From Bacteroidales bacterium UBA5429 (GTDB taxonomy: Bacteria; Bacteroidota; Bacteroidia; Bacteroidales; WCHB1-69), in contig DIRT01000026.1 of assembly GCA_002427605.1 (NCBI GenBank), forward strand, positions 9,448-26,862: DNA of 17,415 nt. Direction: 5' to 3'. A program made the position numbers and the translations under genes. The notes beneath the pieces are model-generated. The model was not told where the DNA came from, did not search any database, and saw nothing but the letters and a program-made list of their open reading frames with translations. The stretch's first letter is position 1, and each line of letters starts with the position of its first letter. Below, piece by piece: positions 8,901 through 15,468 of the stretch.

Positions 8901-11900
8901 CAATATCGCGTTTACTTCAGCTAATATTACTTTAGTTCCAATGGGAGAAGAAACTTCATGGGTAGTTGAGTACAAGAAAGCTACTGATGAGACCTGGACA
9001 ACCAGAACTACTAGTAATACAACTTTAAACTTGACAGGACTATCTCACTCAACAGTTTATGACTTAAGAGTTAAATCGATTTGTGCTGTTGATGATGAAA
9101 GTGAATATTTCGAAACTCAGTTTGCTACTACATACAGAGTACCATTTTATGAGCCATTTAGTACCGATCAAACACCCGTTGCTTGGACTAATGTTAAAGT
9201 AGATGAGACTACTACTAGTGCAGGAGTTTTCGACTTCCAATCTGAAGGAGAATATCCAACATGTTCTCCTGTGGTAGGTCCCTATATGGCAAGATTTAAT
9301 ATTTTTAGTTATTCTTCAGGAACAGTAGGAGATTTAATTACTCCTCAAATTATGGGAGTAGCTGAAGGGTCACTCATTAAATTCTGGATGTACAGAGATG
9401 ACTATAGCTACTATTCTTCAAAGAATGAAGGTATTCGCGTAATGGTGAATAATACTCCTACATCAGAAGGTGCAACGCTGTTGAATACAATTCATAGAAG
9501 TACTACTCTGGCACCTACCGTTCCGGCAGCCGGATGGTATCAATATGTTGTAAGAGTTCCTTCAGCCGGATTTAACCGCGTTATTTTTGAAGGATTTAGT
9601 GATTATGGACGTAATGTGTATATTGACGAAATTGAGGTAACTGCTCCTTATTATACTCCTGTGATTATTACTAATGGTCCTAACGGAAATTCAAGTCCGA
9701 ATGGTAATATTACTGTTCTCAATGGAACTGACAGATTAATCAATTTTGTACCTGATGCAGGATATAGAATTGCTTCTATCACAGTTAACGGAACTGAAGT
9801 TCAAGGACCTGATGTTGATAATTTGAGACCATTCCCATATACTTTGTCAGTAGGTATTGACACACTGTATGTGAATGCTACTTATGAAAAGATTCCATAT
9901 ACTATTACTCCAACTATTGTAAACTATCATGGTGACCAGTACTTGGATAATGGTGAAATGCCCGGATCAATCACTCCTAATGAACCAACAATCGTTCTTC
10001 ATGGTGATTCTCAAATTTTTACAATCAGTGTAAGTGATCATTTCCACCTATATGAATTATTGATTGACGGATTGAGTCAACTCAATGATGCTGTAGATAT
10101 GGGTAACAATGTATTTACTTATGAATTCACTAATGTAACTGCTGATCATACAATTGAAGCAGTTGTGAAAATTGATACTGTAGCTATTGAATATACTGTA
10201 GTAAATGGTGCCGGTATCCTTGATGGTCAGTATGTTGCCGGTCCTACAATCCATAATGTTTATGTAAACTATGGTGATGACTTCTTGGCAACTATGCCTG
10301 CAGCTCCCGGTTATACTTGTGTATCAACCACTGTAAATGGTCATTATGTAGGTGCTACATCGCAATATCAGTTGTATAACATCACTGAAGTACAACATAT
10401 TGAGGTTGAGTATCAAGCTAATCCAATCACTATTACAACACAAGTTTTTGGTAGTGGTTCTATTACACCGGGAACTACATTTATTTATGATCCTGCTTAT
10501 GTGTATGATTATGTTGTAACTCCTGCAACCGGTAATTATATTTCTGCAATTTTGGTTAACGATGTTCCACAAACTATTGCTGATAACGCATTATATAATG
10601 GTCAGTTAACTAACATTACTGAAAACCAAATGATTAAGGCTTACTTCCAACCATTGACATATCAAGTGGTTGCAACAGCCGGCGTTGGTGGTACAGTAAC
10701 TCCTGCAGGAGCTCAAACTTATAATTATGGTGCAACACAGCAATATGTTGTGACTGCTGCTGAAGGACATACTATTACTACCGTAGAAGTTGACGGAGTA
10801 GCAGTAACAGTTCCTGAAGGAGCAACCAGCTATACTCATACATTTGACAATATCGTAGCAAACCATACTATTTCAGCTACATTTACCATCAATACTTACA
10901 CTATTACTGCAACAGCAGGAGCAAATGGAACAGTTACACCAGCAGGTGCTACCACATTGAATTACAATGAGGATCTAACCTATACTATCACTCCGGATGC
11001 AGGATATCATATCGTTGATGTATTAGTAGATGGAATTAGCGTGGGTGCAGTGAGCCAATATAGCTTTATTAATGTTCAGGCAGATCATACTATTTCAGCT
11101 ACATTTGCTATCAATACCTATACTATCACTGCTGCAATGAATGGTAACGGAACGATTACACCAGCAGGTGTTACAACCTTGAACCATGGCGGTAACCAAA
11201 CTTATACAATCACTCCAGCATTAGGATCATTGATTATGGATGTATTGGTTGACGGAATAAGCCAAGGTGCTATTACTTCCTACACATTCACTAATGTTAC
11301 GGCAAATCATACTATCTATGTTGTTACCAATACAGCTACATTCAATATTACTGTAACACAACCTAACCATGGTATGATTACTCCCGGTTCACACACTGTA
11401 GTTTATGGAGCTACTCCAACCTTTACAGTTGTACCTAATATCGGATATAATGTTTCAGCTCTTCAGGTAAATGGTTCTTCAGTGGCTATTACTCCAAATA
11501 ATGTTGGGGTTGTAACACACACCTTAAATCCTGTTTCAGCTAACGTAACTGTTAGTGCTACAATGGCAATTAAAACATATACTATCACAGCTTCTGCAGG
11601 AGCTAATGGAACCATTACTCCAAGTGGAACTGCAACATTAAATTATGGTGCTTCTTCGCAAGTTTACCAATTTAATCCTGCCGCAGGTTATGTTGTGGAT
11701 AATGTAACTATTGACGGTGTTGCTATGGGTGCACTTCCATCATATCAATTTGCTAACGTTACAGCTAATCACACTATTAATGTAACCTTCAAGTTGATTG
11801 AATGTGAAATGCCTATGAATACATATACTTCTTTAATTACTCAAACTACTGCTACATTCAATTGGAATGCAACAGGTGCTACATCTTATTCAGTACAATA

Positions 11901-12330
11901 TAAGAAAGTAAGCGAACCTAACTTCACATTGGTAAATAATGTAAACAATACTTGGTTAGATGTTATTGATTTAACAGCTAATACTCAGTATATGTGGCAA
12001 GTAAGATCTAACTGTTCTGCTACCAACAGCAGCGACTGGTCAATGATCACTACTTTCGTTACTTTACCAGAACTTCCAATTTCAGTTGATGAGTATGACT
12101 TAAGCAACTTACAAGTATACGGTTACTATTCAGATCTGTTTATCATAAACAATGGTGCTTTCGCATTAGAAAATGCAGAAATCTATGATTCTTATGGTAA
12201 ATTAGTATATTCTACTACTTTGAATAGCAACTCTGAAGTGATTAACTTAGATGTGGCAACAGGTATCTACTTTGTGAAAGTATATACTACTCAAGGTGCT
12301 GCAGCTTACAAAGTACATATCACTAAATAG
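5986..12330 (+). CDS. Giant T9SS-secreted modular surface protein (jelly-roll/Fn3 modules, InlB-like repeats)
   Basis: A 2114-residue exported protein, probably an adhesin or surface scaffold; no enzyme domain is recognisable. In order: signal peptide (1-27, ending LTQA-QS); a jelly-roll-like domain (about 28-208); an Ig-like/MBG-like domain (about 211-300); three tandem modules of about 250 residues, each a cleaved-adhesin/MAM-like jelly roll followed by Fn3 (304-551, 552-804, 805-1052); a fourth, divergent jelly roll (1053-1225); about nine divergent InlB-like B-repeats (1226-1938); an Fn3 domain (1939-2030); and a C-terminal T9SS sorting domain (2032-2114) ending GIYFVKVYTTQGAAAYKVHITK-like, with EIYDSYGKLVY as its core. 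The sorting domain lacks the YPNP motif of the classic type A tail. It would cross the inner membrane by Sec and the outer membrane by T9SS. It has its own promoter and a strong terminator. The architecture is clear; function and ligand are unknown. Confidence 0.88.
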   Translation: MKKMYNFKRAIMSFLFVFAMIGLTQAQSVIANWNFNDLQEAPNTSTVITADEGTGTIYLDGTHGSSAWSTVTPTPDPQLNSFSGYADGDVPPGKALALVGESANGQAVVFVFSTTQMKNIQITFHTRGTSTGFDTHTWSYSIDNGTTFVPIAGNNTASTAGQVIWTTADFSSVTGLNNQTTVYLKLVVDGCTSSNGNNRIDNFTITGTAMTPAVATPVITTLPVADAGNVNALLGSIYLAGGAAEYNGTPVPGTFDWTDPTQVLTATGTHPYSVTFTPTNTDDYEAVQFNVDVTVVGACVAIVPWTYGFEDGTHDAAVGGCFSQYSVSGSNSWVYNKTETTYNRTPHSGLMNATLRYSNTRWLFREVYFTPGTYQFSMYARQDASSGASLIVKLGTAATTAAMDAGVTVIPETNIVGGDYQLLTGTINITTAGVYTVGIKGTLNYTPWHVSIDDIAIEDANCLSPLVDVSNITDNSAVLNITSTAASFVVQYKAATAATWTTLHTSNTTVTLSGLDENTSYDVRVKANCGDNHTSAFRVASFRTLCLPSTVPYFYGFEDGTDAAVVDLCYSQEGEAGSDEWVYNSSFTSYNRTPYDGQTNATLRWGNTRWLFKEMSLEPGIYELAMFARQDGSDAANASITVKLGTASTVAAMNDGTVIIPQTGIVNGDYQELEGVFTVTTAGVYVIGIKGAINSSPYYISIDNINVASLVCPRPTSITASNVLSTSAQIDFVSGGSETAWVVECKASTETEWTVLPVSSTSVSLINLLPSTSYRVRVKALCSTDEESIYRETSFMTGCEVPTAPFYYGFENGTHDAPVDICFTQESVVGTTQWVFNQTSTTYNRTPRTGSYNATLRYGNERWLFTEISLDAGFYEFGVYARQNLTSGTTLTVKVGTGATALAMDAGITLIDQAPVVDGDYQHFTSMFAVETAGVYVIGIKAALTSSPWYISIDDISVEEITCPKISSVTYNNIAFTSANITLVPMGEETSWVVEYKKATDETWTTRTTSNTTLNLTGLSHSTVYDLRVKSICAVDDESEYFETQFATTYRVPFYEPFSTDQTPVAWTNVKVDETTTSAGVFDFQSEGEYPTCSPVVGPYMARFNIFSYSSGTVGDLITPQIMGVAEGSLIKFWMYRDDYSYYSSKNEGIRVMVNNTPTSEGATLLNTIHRSTTLAPTVPAAGWYQYVVRVPSAGFNRVIFEGFSDYGRNVYIDEIEVTAPYYTPVIITNGPNGNSSPNGNITVLNGTDRLINFVPDAGYRIASITVNGTEVQGPDVDNLRPFPYTLSVGIDTLYVNATYEKIPYTITPTIVNYHGDQYLDNGEMPGSITPNEPTIVLHGDSQIFTISVSDHFHLYELLIDGLSQLNDAVDMGNNVFTYEFTNVTADHTIEAVVKIDTVAIEYTVVNGAGILDGQYVAGPTIHNVYVNYGDDFLATMPAAPGYTCVSTTVNGHYVGATSQYQLYNITEVQHIEVEYQANPITITTQVFGSGSITPGTTFIYDPAYVYDYVVTPATGNYISAILVNDVPQTIADNALYNGQLTNITENQMIKAYFQPLTYQVVATAGVGGTVTPAGAQTYNYGATQQYVVTAAEGHTITTVEVDGVAVTVPEGATSYTHTFDNIVANHTISATFTINTYTITATAGANGTVTPAGATTLNYNEDLTYTITPDAGYHIVDVLVDGISVGAVSQYSFINVQADHTISATFAINTYTITAAMNGNGTITPAGVTTLNHGGNQTYTITPALGSLIMDVLVDGISQGAITSYTFTNVTANHTIYVVTNTATFNITVTQPNHGMITPGSHTVVYGATPTFTVVPNIGYNVSALQVNGSSVAITPNNVGVVTHTLNPVSANVTVSATMAIKTYTITASAGANGTITPSGTATLNYGASSQVYQFNPAAGYVVDNVTIDGVAMGALPSYQFANVTANHTINVTFKLIECEMPMNTYTSLITQTTATFNWNATGATSYSVQYKKVSEPNFTLVNNVNNTWLDVIDLTANTQYMWQVRSNCSATNSSDWSMITTFVTLPELPISVDEYDLSNLQVYGYYSDLFIINNGAFALENAEIYDSYGKLVYSTTLNSNSEVINLDVATGIYFVKVYTTQGAAAYKVHITK
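6895..9141 (+). repeat. Three tandem ~250-residue jelly-roll + Fn3 modules in the giant protein
   Basis: Modules begin at 6895, 7639 and 8398 (spacings 248 and 253 codons). Each opens with the pattern C-x(4,5)-P-[WYF]-x-Y-G-F-E-[DN]-G-T-x(7)-C. Each then has a conserved NRTP site, a G-N/S-T/E-R-W-L-F segment, and GVYxxGIKGxxxxxPxxxSIDxI at the jelly-roll end. An Fn3 domain with a YxVRVKxxC strand follows. The two cysteines at each module boundary probably form a disulfide. The DNA of the modules is clearly diverged, so the duplications are not recent. Confidence 0.85.
9661..11799 (+). repeat. About nine divergent InlB-like B-repeats in the giant protein
   Basis: Repeat units start near residues 1226, 1306, 1398, 1481, 1558, 1637, 1711, 1785 and 1864. 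The last five are the most regular (74-79 residues). The unit reads TYTITATAGANGTVTPAG, then a Tyr/Thr-rich strand, AGYHIVDVLVDGISVGA and YSFINVQADHTISATF. This matches the divergent InlB B-repeat family common in surface proteins. The junctions at 10864-10910 and 11086-11132 are nearly identical DNA exactly 222 bp (74 codons) apart, pointing to a fairly recent unit duplication. Confidence 0.8.
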
Positions 12331-12351
12331 TATTTCCTGTAAGGATTAATG

Positions 12352-12386
12352 AAAGGCTACTTCCGAAAGGCAGTAGCCTTTTTTTT
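12352..12386 (+). terminator. Intrinsic terminator of the giant T9SS gene
   Basis: AAAGGCTAC (12352-12360) pairs with GTAGCCTTT (12373-12381) around a 12-nt loop, and the T run continues to 12386. It lies 22 nt after the stop codon. One of the clearest terminators in the window. Confidence 0.9.
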
Positions 12387-12447
12387 GATAAATTCAAAAA
12401 AAAGAAAAGAAAATCTTTCATAAAATGAATTATATCAATATTTTTTG

Positions 12448-12455
12448 TATTTTTG
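12448..12455 (+). promoter_or_regulatory. Bacteroidota-type -7 promoter element for rpsO
   Basis: TATTTTTG fits TAnnTTTG. Transcription would start near 12462 and leave a leader of about 40 nt before the rpsO ATG. The surrounding T-rich sequence makes chance matches more likely, but the position just after the previous terminator is right. Confidence 0.5.
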
Positions 12456-12501
12456 CCGATTGATTAAAAGAAGACATTTTATATAAAAAGAGAAGATTAT
12501 T

Positions 12502-12771
12502 ATGTATTTGACAAAAGAAGTTAAACAAGAGATTTTCAATGAGTTTGGTAAGACTGCTACAGATACTGGTTCACCAGAGAGTCAAATTGCGCTATTTACA
12601 CATAGAATTAAGCATCTTACCGAATATGTGAAAAAGAATAAGAAAGATCACGTTACAAAAAAAGCGTTGATCAATCTGGTTGGGAAAAGAAGAAGATTGT
12701 TGGAATATCTTAGAAAAAATGAGATTGAACGTTATAGAGAGGTTATTAAAAAATTAGGTTTAAGAAAATAA
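12502..12771 (+). CDS. rpsO: 30S ribosomal protein S15
   Basis: S15 binds the central domain of 16S rRNA early in 30S assembly and contributes to an intersubunit bridge. The 89 residues are the standard S15 length. Recognisable family segments are DTGSPESQIALFTHRIKHLT (21-40), KKDHVTKKALINLVGKRRRL (47-66) and the basic end KKLGLRK. It lies directly upstream of pnp, the order known from many bacteria. An intrinsic terminator follows its stop. I see no obvious S15-binding pseudoknot in the short leader, so autoregulation cannot be claimed. Confidence 0.97.
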   Translation: MYLTKEVKQEIFNEFGKTATDTGSPESQIALFTHRIKHLTEYVKKNKKDHVTKKALINLVGKRRRLLEYLRKNEIERYREVIKKLGLRK

Positions 12772-12786
12772 AAGCTTTTTAAAGCG

Positions 12787-12793
12787 TATATTG
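12787..12793 (+). promoter_or_regulatory. Possible weak promoter for pnp
   Basis: TATATTG is one T short of the TAnnTTTG consensus. If used, transcription would start near 12800, inside the left arm of the rpsO terminator. The pnp transcript would then lack half of the hairpin. This is a tentative reading of a degenerate motif. Confidence 0.22.
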
Positions 12794-12795
12794 AA

Positions 12796-12826
12796 AAGGC
12801 AATTTAATATAGAAATTGCCTTTTTT
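12796..12826 (+). terminator. Intrinsic terminator between rpsO and pnp
   Basis: AAGGCAATTT (12796-12805) pairs perfectly with AAATTGCCTT (12813-12822) around a 7-nt loop, and the T run reaches 12826. It would stop or attenuate rpsO transcripts before pnp. The E. coli rpsO-pnp region likewise has a terminator and an RNase III hairpin in this interval, so it may also be a processing site. Confidence 0.85.
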
Positions 12827-12855
12827 CATACATTATTAAATAAATTACGATATAT

Positions 12856-15120
12856 ATGATTGGAATTAAACATACATTTACAATTGCAGATGGTAGAGAG
12901 ATTACCATAGAAACCGGAAAATTAGCTAAACAAGCTGATGGATCAGTAGTGGTGAGAATGGGTGATACGATGTTGCTGGCTACCGTATGCGCAAAAAAAG
13001 AAGCCGCAGAAAATGTAGATTTTATGCCTCTACAAGTTGAGTATCAGGAAAAGTATACTTCAGTAGGGCGTATACCCGGCGGATTCTTTAAAAGAGAGGC
13101 AAGACCATCAGAGTATGAGATCTTGATCGCACGATTGGTGGATAGAGCACTAAGACCACTTTTTCCCGCTGATTTTCACGCAGAAACACAAGTGTTGATC
13201 TATTTGATTTCAGGTGATCCAAATAACCTGCCTGATGCTTTAGCATGTCTGGCAGCATCTTCTGCGTTGGCAGTATCTGATATCCCGTTTCAGGGACCGG
13301 TTGCTGAAGTGCGTGTAGGAAGAGTAGGTGGAGAGTTTGTGATTAATCCTACCGTTGAACAAATGGAATCTTCAGATATTGACATGATTGTGGCAGCTAC
13401 TATCGATAATATCATGATGGTAGAGGGAGAAATGAAAGAGATTTCGGAAGAGGATATGGTGGATGCCTTGAACTTTGCACACGAAGCGATCAAACAATTA
13501 TGCCAAGAACAGTTGAACTTAGCTGCACAAGTTGAAAAAGCAAATCCTAAAAGAGAGTATTGTCATGAAAATCATGACGAAGAACTCAAACAAAAAGTAT
13601 ATCAGGAAACGTATGATAAAGTTTATCAAATTGCTAAAGCACAAACCTCAAAACAAGAGCGTCATGATCGATTTGATGAGGTTTTAAATCAGTTTGTAGA
13701 ATCTTATCCTGAAGAGGAGTTGGAAGAAGTGATGCCCTTAATTAACAGATATTATCATGATGTGCAGTATGATGCAATGAGAGCCATGATCCTGAACGAT
13801 AGAGTAAGATTGGATGGTAGAGCTACCAACCAGATTAGACCAATCTGGATTGAAACAGATTATCTACCGGCAGTGCATGGATCGGCTATCTTTACCAGAG
13901 GTGAAACTCAATCATTAACCTCCATTACATTGGGAACAAAAGATGATGAGCAGTTAATTGATGGAGCAATGATACATGGAACTAATAGATTAATGTTACA
14001 CTACAACTTCCCTCCATTCTCTGTCGGTGAAGTGAAAAGGGTAGGAAGTGCAGGTAGAAGAGAAATTGGACATGGAAACTTAGCACTCAGAGCATTAAAA
14101 CCTGTGATTCCAATGGACTCAACTGAGTTTCCCTACACTCTTAGAATTGTATCTGATATTTTAGAATCTAATGGAAGTTCTTCTATGGCTACAGTATGTG
14201 CCGGTACGCTGGCATTGATGGATGCAGGAGTTAAGATTAAAAAACCGGTATCCGGAATTGCTATGGGGCTAATCACAGATGAGAAAACAGGAAACTATGC
14301 GATTCTTTCCGATATTTTAGGAGATGAAGACCATCTTGGAGATATGGACTTTAAGGTGTGTGGAACCAGAGATGGAATCACTGCTTGTCAGATGGATATC
14401 AAGATTGGAGGATTATCGGCTCAAATGATGGCTGAGGCATTGGCACAAGCCAAAGAGGGTAGATTGTATATCCTGGATAGAATGGAAGAAGCTATTTCAG
14501 AACCTCGTGAGGATTACAAACCATTTGTACCAAGAATTCAACAGATGATTATACCACGTGAATTTATTGGGGCTATTATCGGACCCGGTGGTAAAATTAT
14601 CCAGGAGATGCAACGTGAGACTGACACCTTGATTACCATTGAAGAGAAAGATGGAGTTGGAATTATCGATATTGCTTCTCCAAACCTGGAAAATATTGAA
14701 AAAGTAGTGTTTAAAATTAAACAGATTACTACCGTTCCTGAAATTGGGGAAGTGTACGACGGAGTGGTTAAAAGTATTACTTCTTTTGGTGCATTCGTTG
14801 AGATTATTCCCAATGTGGAAGCTTTACTTCACGTGTCGGAAATTGCTTATAAGAGAATTGAAAATGTTGAGGATGTCTTGAAAATTGGGGATGAGATAAA
14901 AGTTAAGCTGATCGCTATTGATGAGAAAACAGGCAAATATAAACTCTCTCATCGTGTTCTTTTAGAAAAACCTGAGGGTTGGGTAGAGCCTACCGCAAGA
15001 GGACCAAGACCTAATGGAAACAAACCTTCTGGTGGACATAATCGTCATAACGGCGGAGGCGGAAGGAGAGATAACAACAGACCTCCACGCAATAATAATG
15101 ACCGAAGAGAACGAAGATAA
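12856..15120 (+). CDS. pnp: Polyribonucleotide nucleotidyltransferase (PNPase)
   Basis: A phosphorolytic 3'-5' exoribonuclease that degrades mRNA to nucleoside diphosphates and can add tails in reverse; it acts as a cytoplasmic trimer. The 754 residues contain the full set of domains: a first RNase PH domain with GRIPGGFFKREARPSEYE-like signature (about 76-93); a helical linker; the second, catalytic RNase PH domain with GDMDFKVCGTRDGITACQMD (about 495-514), whose aspartates match the metal-binding residues of the family; a KH domain starting at IPREFIGAIIGPGGK (566-580); and an S1 domain from about 631 with SFGAFVEI. The last ~45 residues are a low-complexity Arg/Asn/Gly tail, probably RNA-binding. 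The length is slightly above the usual ~710 because of this tail. Start ATG at 12856 with no Shine-Dalgarno. It follows rpsO as expected. Confidence 0.97.
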   Translation: MIGIKHTFTIADGREITIETGKLAKQADGSVVVRMGDTMLLATVCAKKEAAENVDFMPLQVEYQEKYTSVGRIPGGFFKREARPSEYEILIARLVDRALRPLFPADFHAETQVLIYLISGDPNNLPDALACLAASSALAVSDIPFQGPVAEVRVGRVGGEFVINPTVEQMESSDIDMIVAATIDNIMMVEGEMKEISEEDMVDALNFAHEAIKQLCQEQLNLAAQVEKANPKREYCHENHDEELKQKVYQETYDKVYQIAKAQTSKQERHDRFDEVLNQFVESYPEEELEEVMPLINRYYHDVQYDAMRAMILNDRVRLDGRATNQIRPIWIETDYLPAVHGSAIFTRGETQSLTSITLGTKDDEQLIDGAMIHGTNRLMLHYNFPPFSVGEVKRVGSAGRREIGHGNLALRALKPVIPMDSTEFPYTLRIVSDILESNGSSSMATVCAGTLALMDAGVKIKKPVSGIAMGLITDEKTGNYAILSDILGDEDHLGDMDFKVCGTRDGITACQMDIKIGGLSAQMMAEALAQAKEGRLYILDRMEEAISEPREDYKPFVPRIQQMIIPREFIGAIIGPGGKIIQEMQRETDTLITIEEKDGVGIIDIASPNLENIEKVVFKIKQITTVPEIGEVYDGVVKSITSFGAFVEIIPNVEALLHVSEIAYKRIENVEDVLKIGDEIKVKLIAIDEKTGKYKLSHRVLLEKPEGWVEPTARGPRPNGNKPSGGHNRHNGGGGRRDNNRPPRNNNDRRERR

Positions 15121-15162
15121 AACGGATTTTCATTATTTTAATTCTTATTTGGAAATAAAAAT

Positions 15163-15193
15163 AAAAGGGGGGCAGAATATGTTCCCCTTTTTT
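15163..15193 (+). terminator. Intrinsic terminator of pnp
   Basis: AAAAGGGG (15163-15170) pairs with CCCCTTTT (15184-15191), followed by further T residues to 15193. It lies 42 nt after the pnp stop. Its left arm continues GGCAG and doubles as one end of the inverted-repeat element described separately. Confidence 0.75.
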
Positions 15194-15243
15194 GCTATTT
15201 CACCACCCCGCTCGGTAATATTTCCCTTTTAGGACCTGTTGCC

Positions 15244-15271
15244 AATTACGAATTACGAATTACGAATTACG
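15244..15271. repeat. Heptamer tandem repeat AATTACG x4
   Basis: Four perfect copies of AATTACG occupy 15244-15271, followed by GGGG. The unit length equals that of the TCCGAAA repeat at 47-67. Lacking longer repeats and unique spacers, it is not a CRISPR array. Confidence 0.9.
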
Positions 15272-15300
15272 GGGTCACAAATTTTTATTAGACGCGATTG

Positions 15301-15327
15301 TAGGGGCAGGGCTTGTCTCTGCCCCTA
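15301..15327. repeat. GC-rich palindrome TAGGGGCAG/CTGCCCCTA
   Basis: TAGGGGCAG (15301-15309) and CTGCCCCTA (15319-15327) form a perfect 9-bp stem with a 9-nt loop. There is no T run, so it is not an obvious terminator. Palindromes of this GGGGCAG type are often dispersed intergenic repeats in Bacteroidota. It lies inside the larger inverted-repeat element. Confidence 0.7.
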
Positions 15328-15410
15328 GCCGAGTGGGGAAATGGTATGACTGAAGAGGAATAGTTTTCCTGCCCCCTGATTTTTTAAATTTATAAAAAAA
15401 GAAAAATAAG

Positions 15411-15444
15411 AAAAAAAAGAGCGACCTAATAACTTAGATCGCCC
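15411..15444 (-). terminator. Intrinsic terminator of the minus-strand T9SS gene
   Basis: Read on the minus strand, GGGCGATCTAA (15444-15434) pairs with TTAGGTCGCTC (15429-15419) through 11 pairs including two G-U wobbles. A 4-nt loop separates the arms and eight T residues follow (15418-15411). It begins 24 nt after the stop of the minus-strand gene, which faces pnp. Confidence 0.88.
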
Positions 15445-15468
15445 TTTAGATTATATTTGAAAAGATTA

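Larger units (their letters stand above)
15169..15375. repeat. Imperfect inverted-repeat (MITE/REP-like) intergenic element
   Basis: GGGGCAG...CCCCGCTCGG at 15169-15215 and its inverted counterpart CCGAGTGGGG...CTGCCCC at 15329-15375 are both 47 bp. By hand they align as an imperfect inverted repeat (about 29 of 47 positions), strongest at the two ends (7/7 and 9/10). Between them lie a four-copy heptamer repeat and a 9-bp hairpin. No ORF is present. This layout suggests a decayed non-autonomous or palindromic intergenic element, but without other genomic copies that is inference. Confidence 0.4.

Noticed and set aside
15244..15271. CRISPR array
   Set aside because: The repeats are 7 bp with no spacers, and no cas genes are present.
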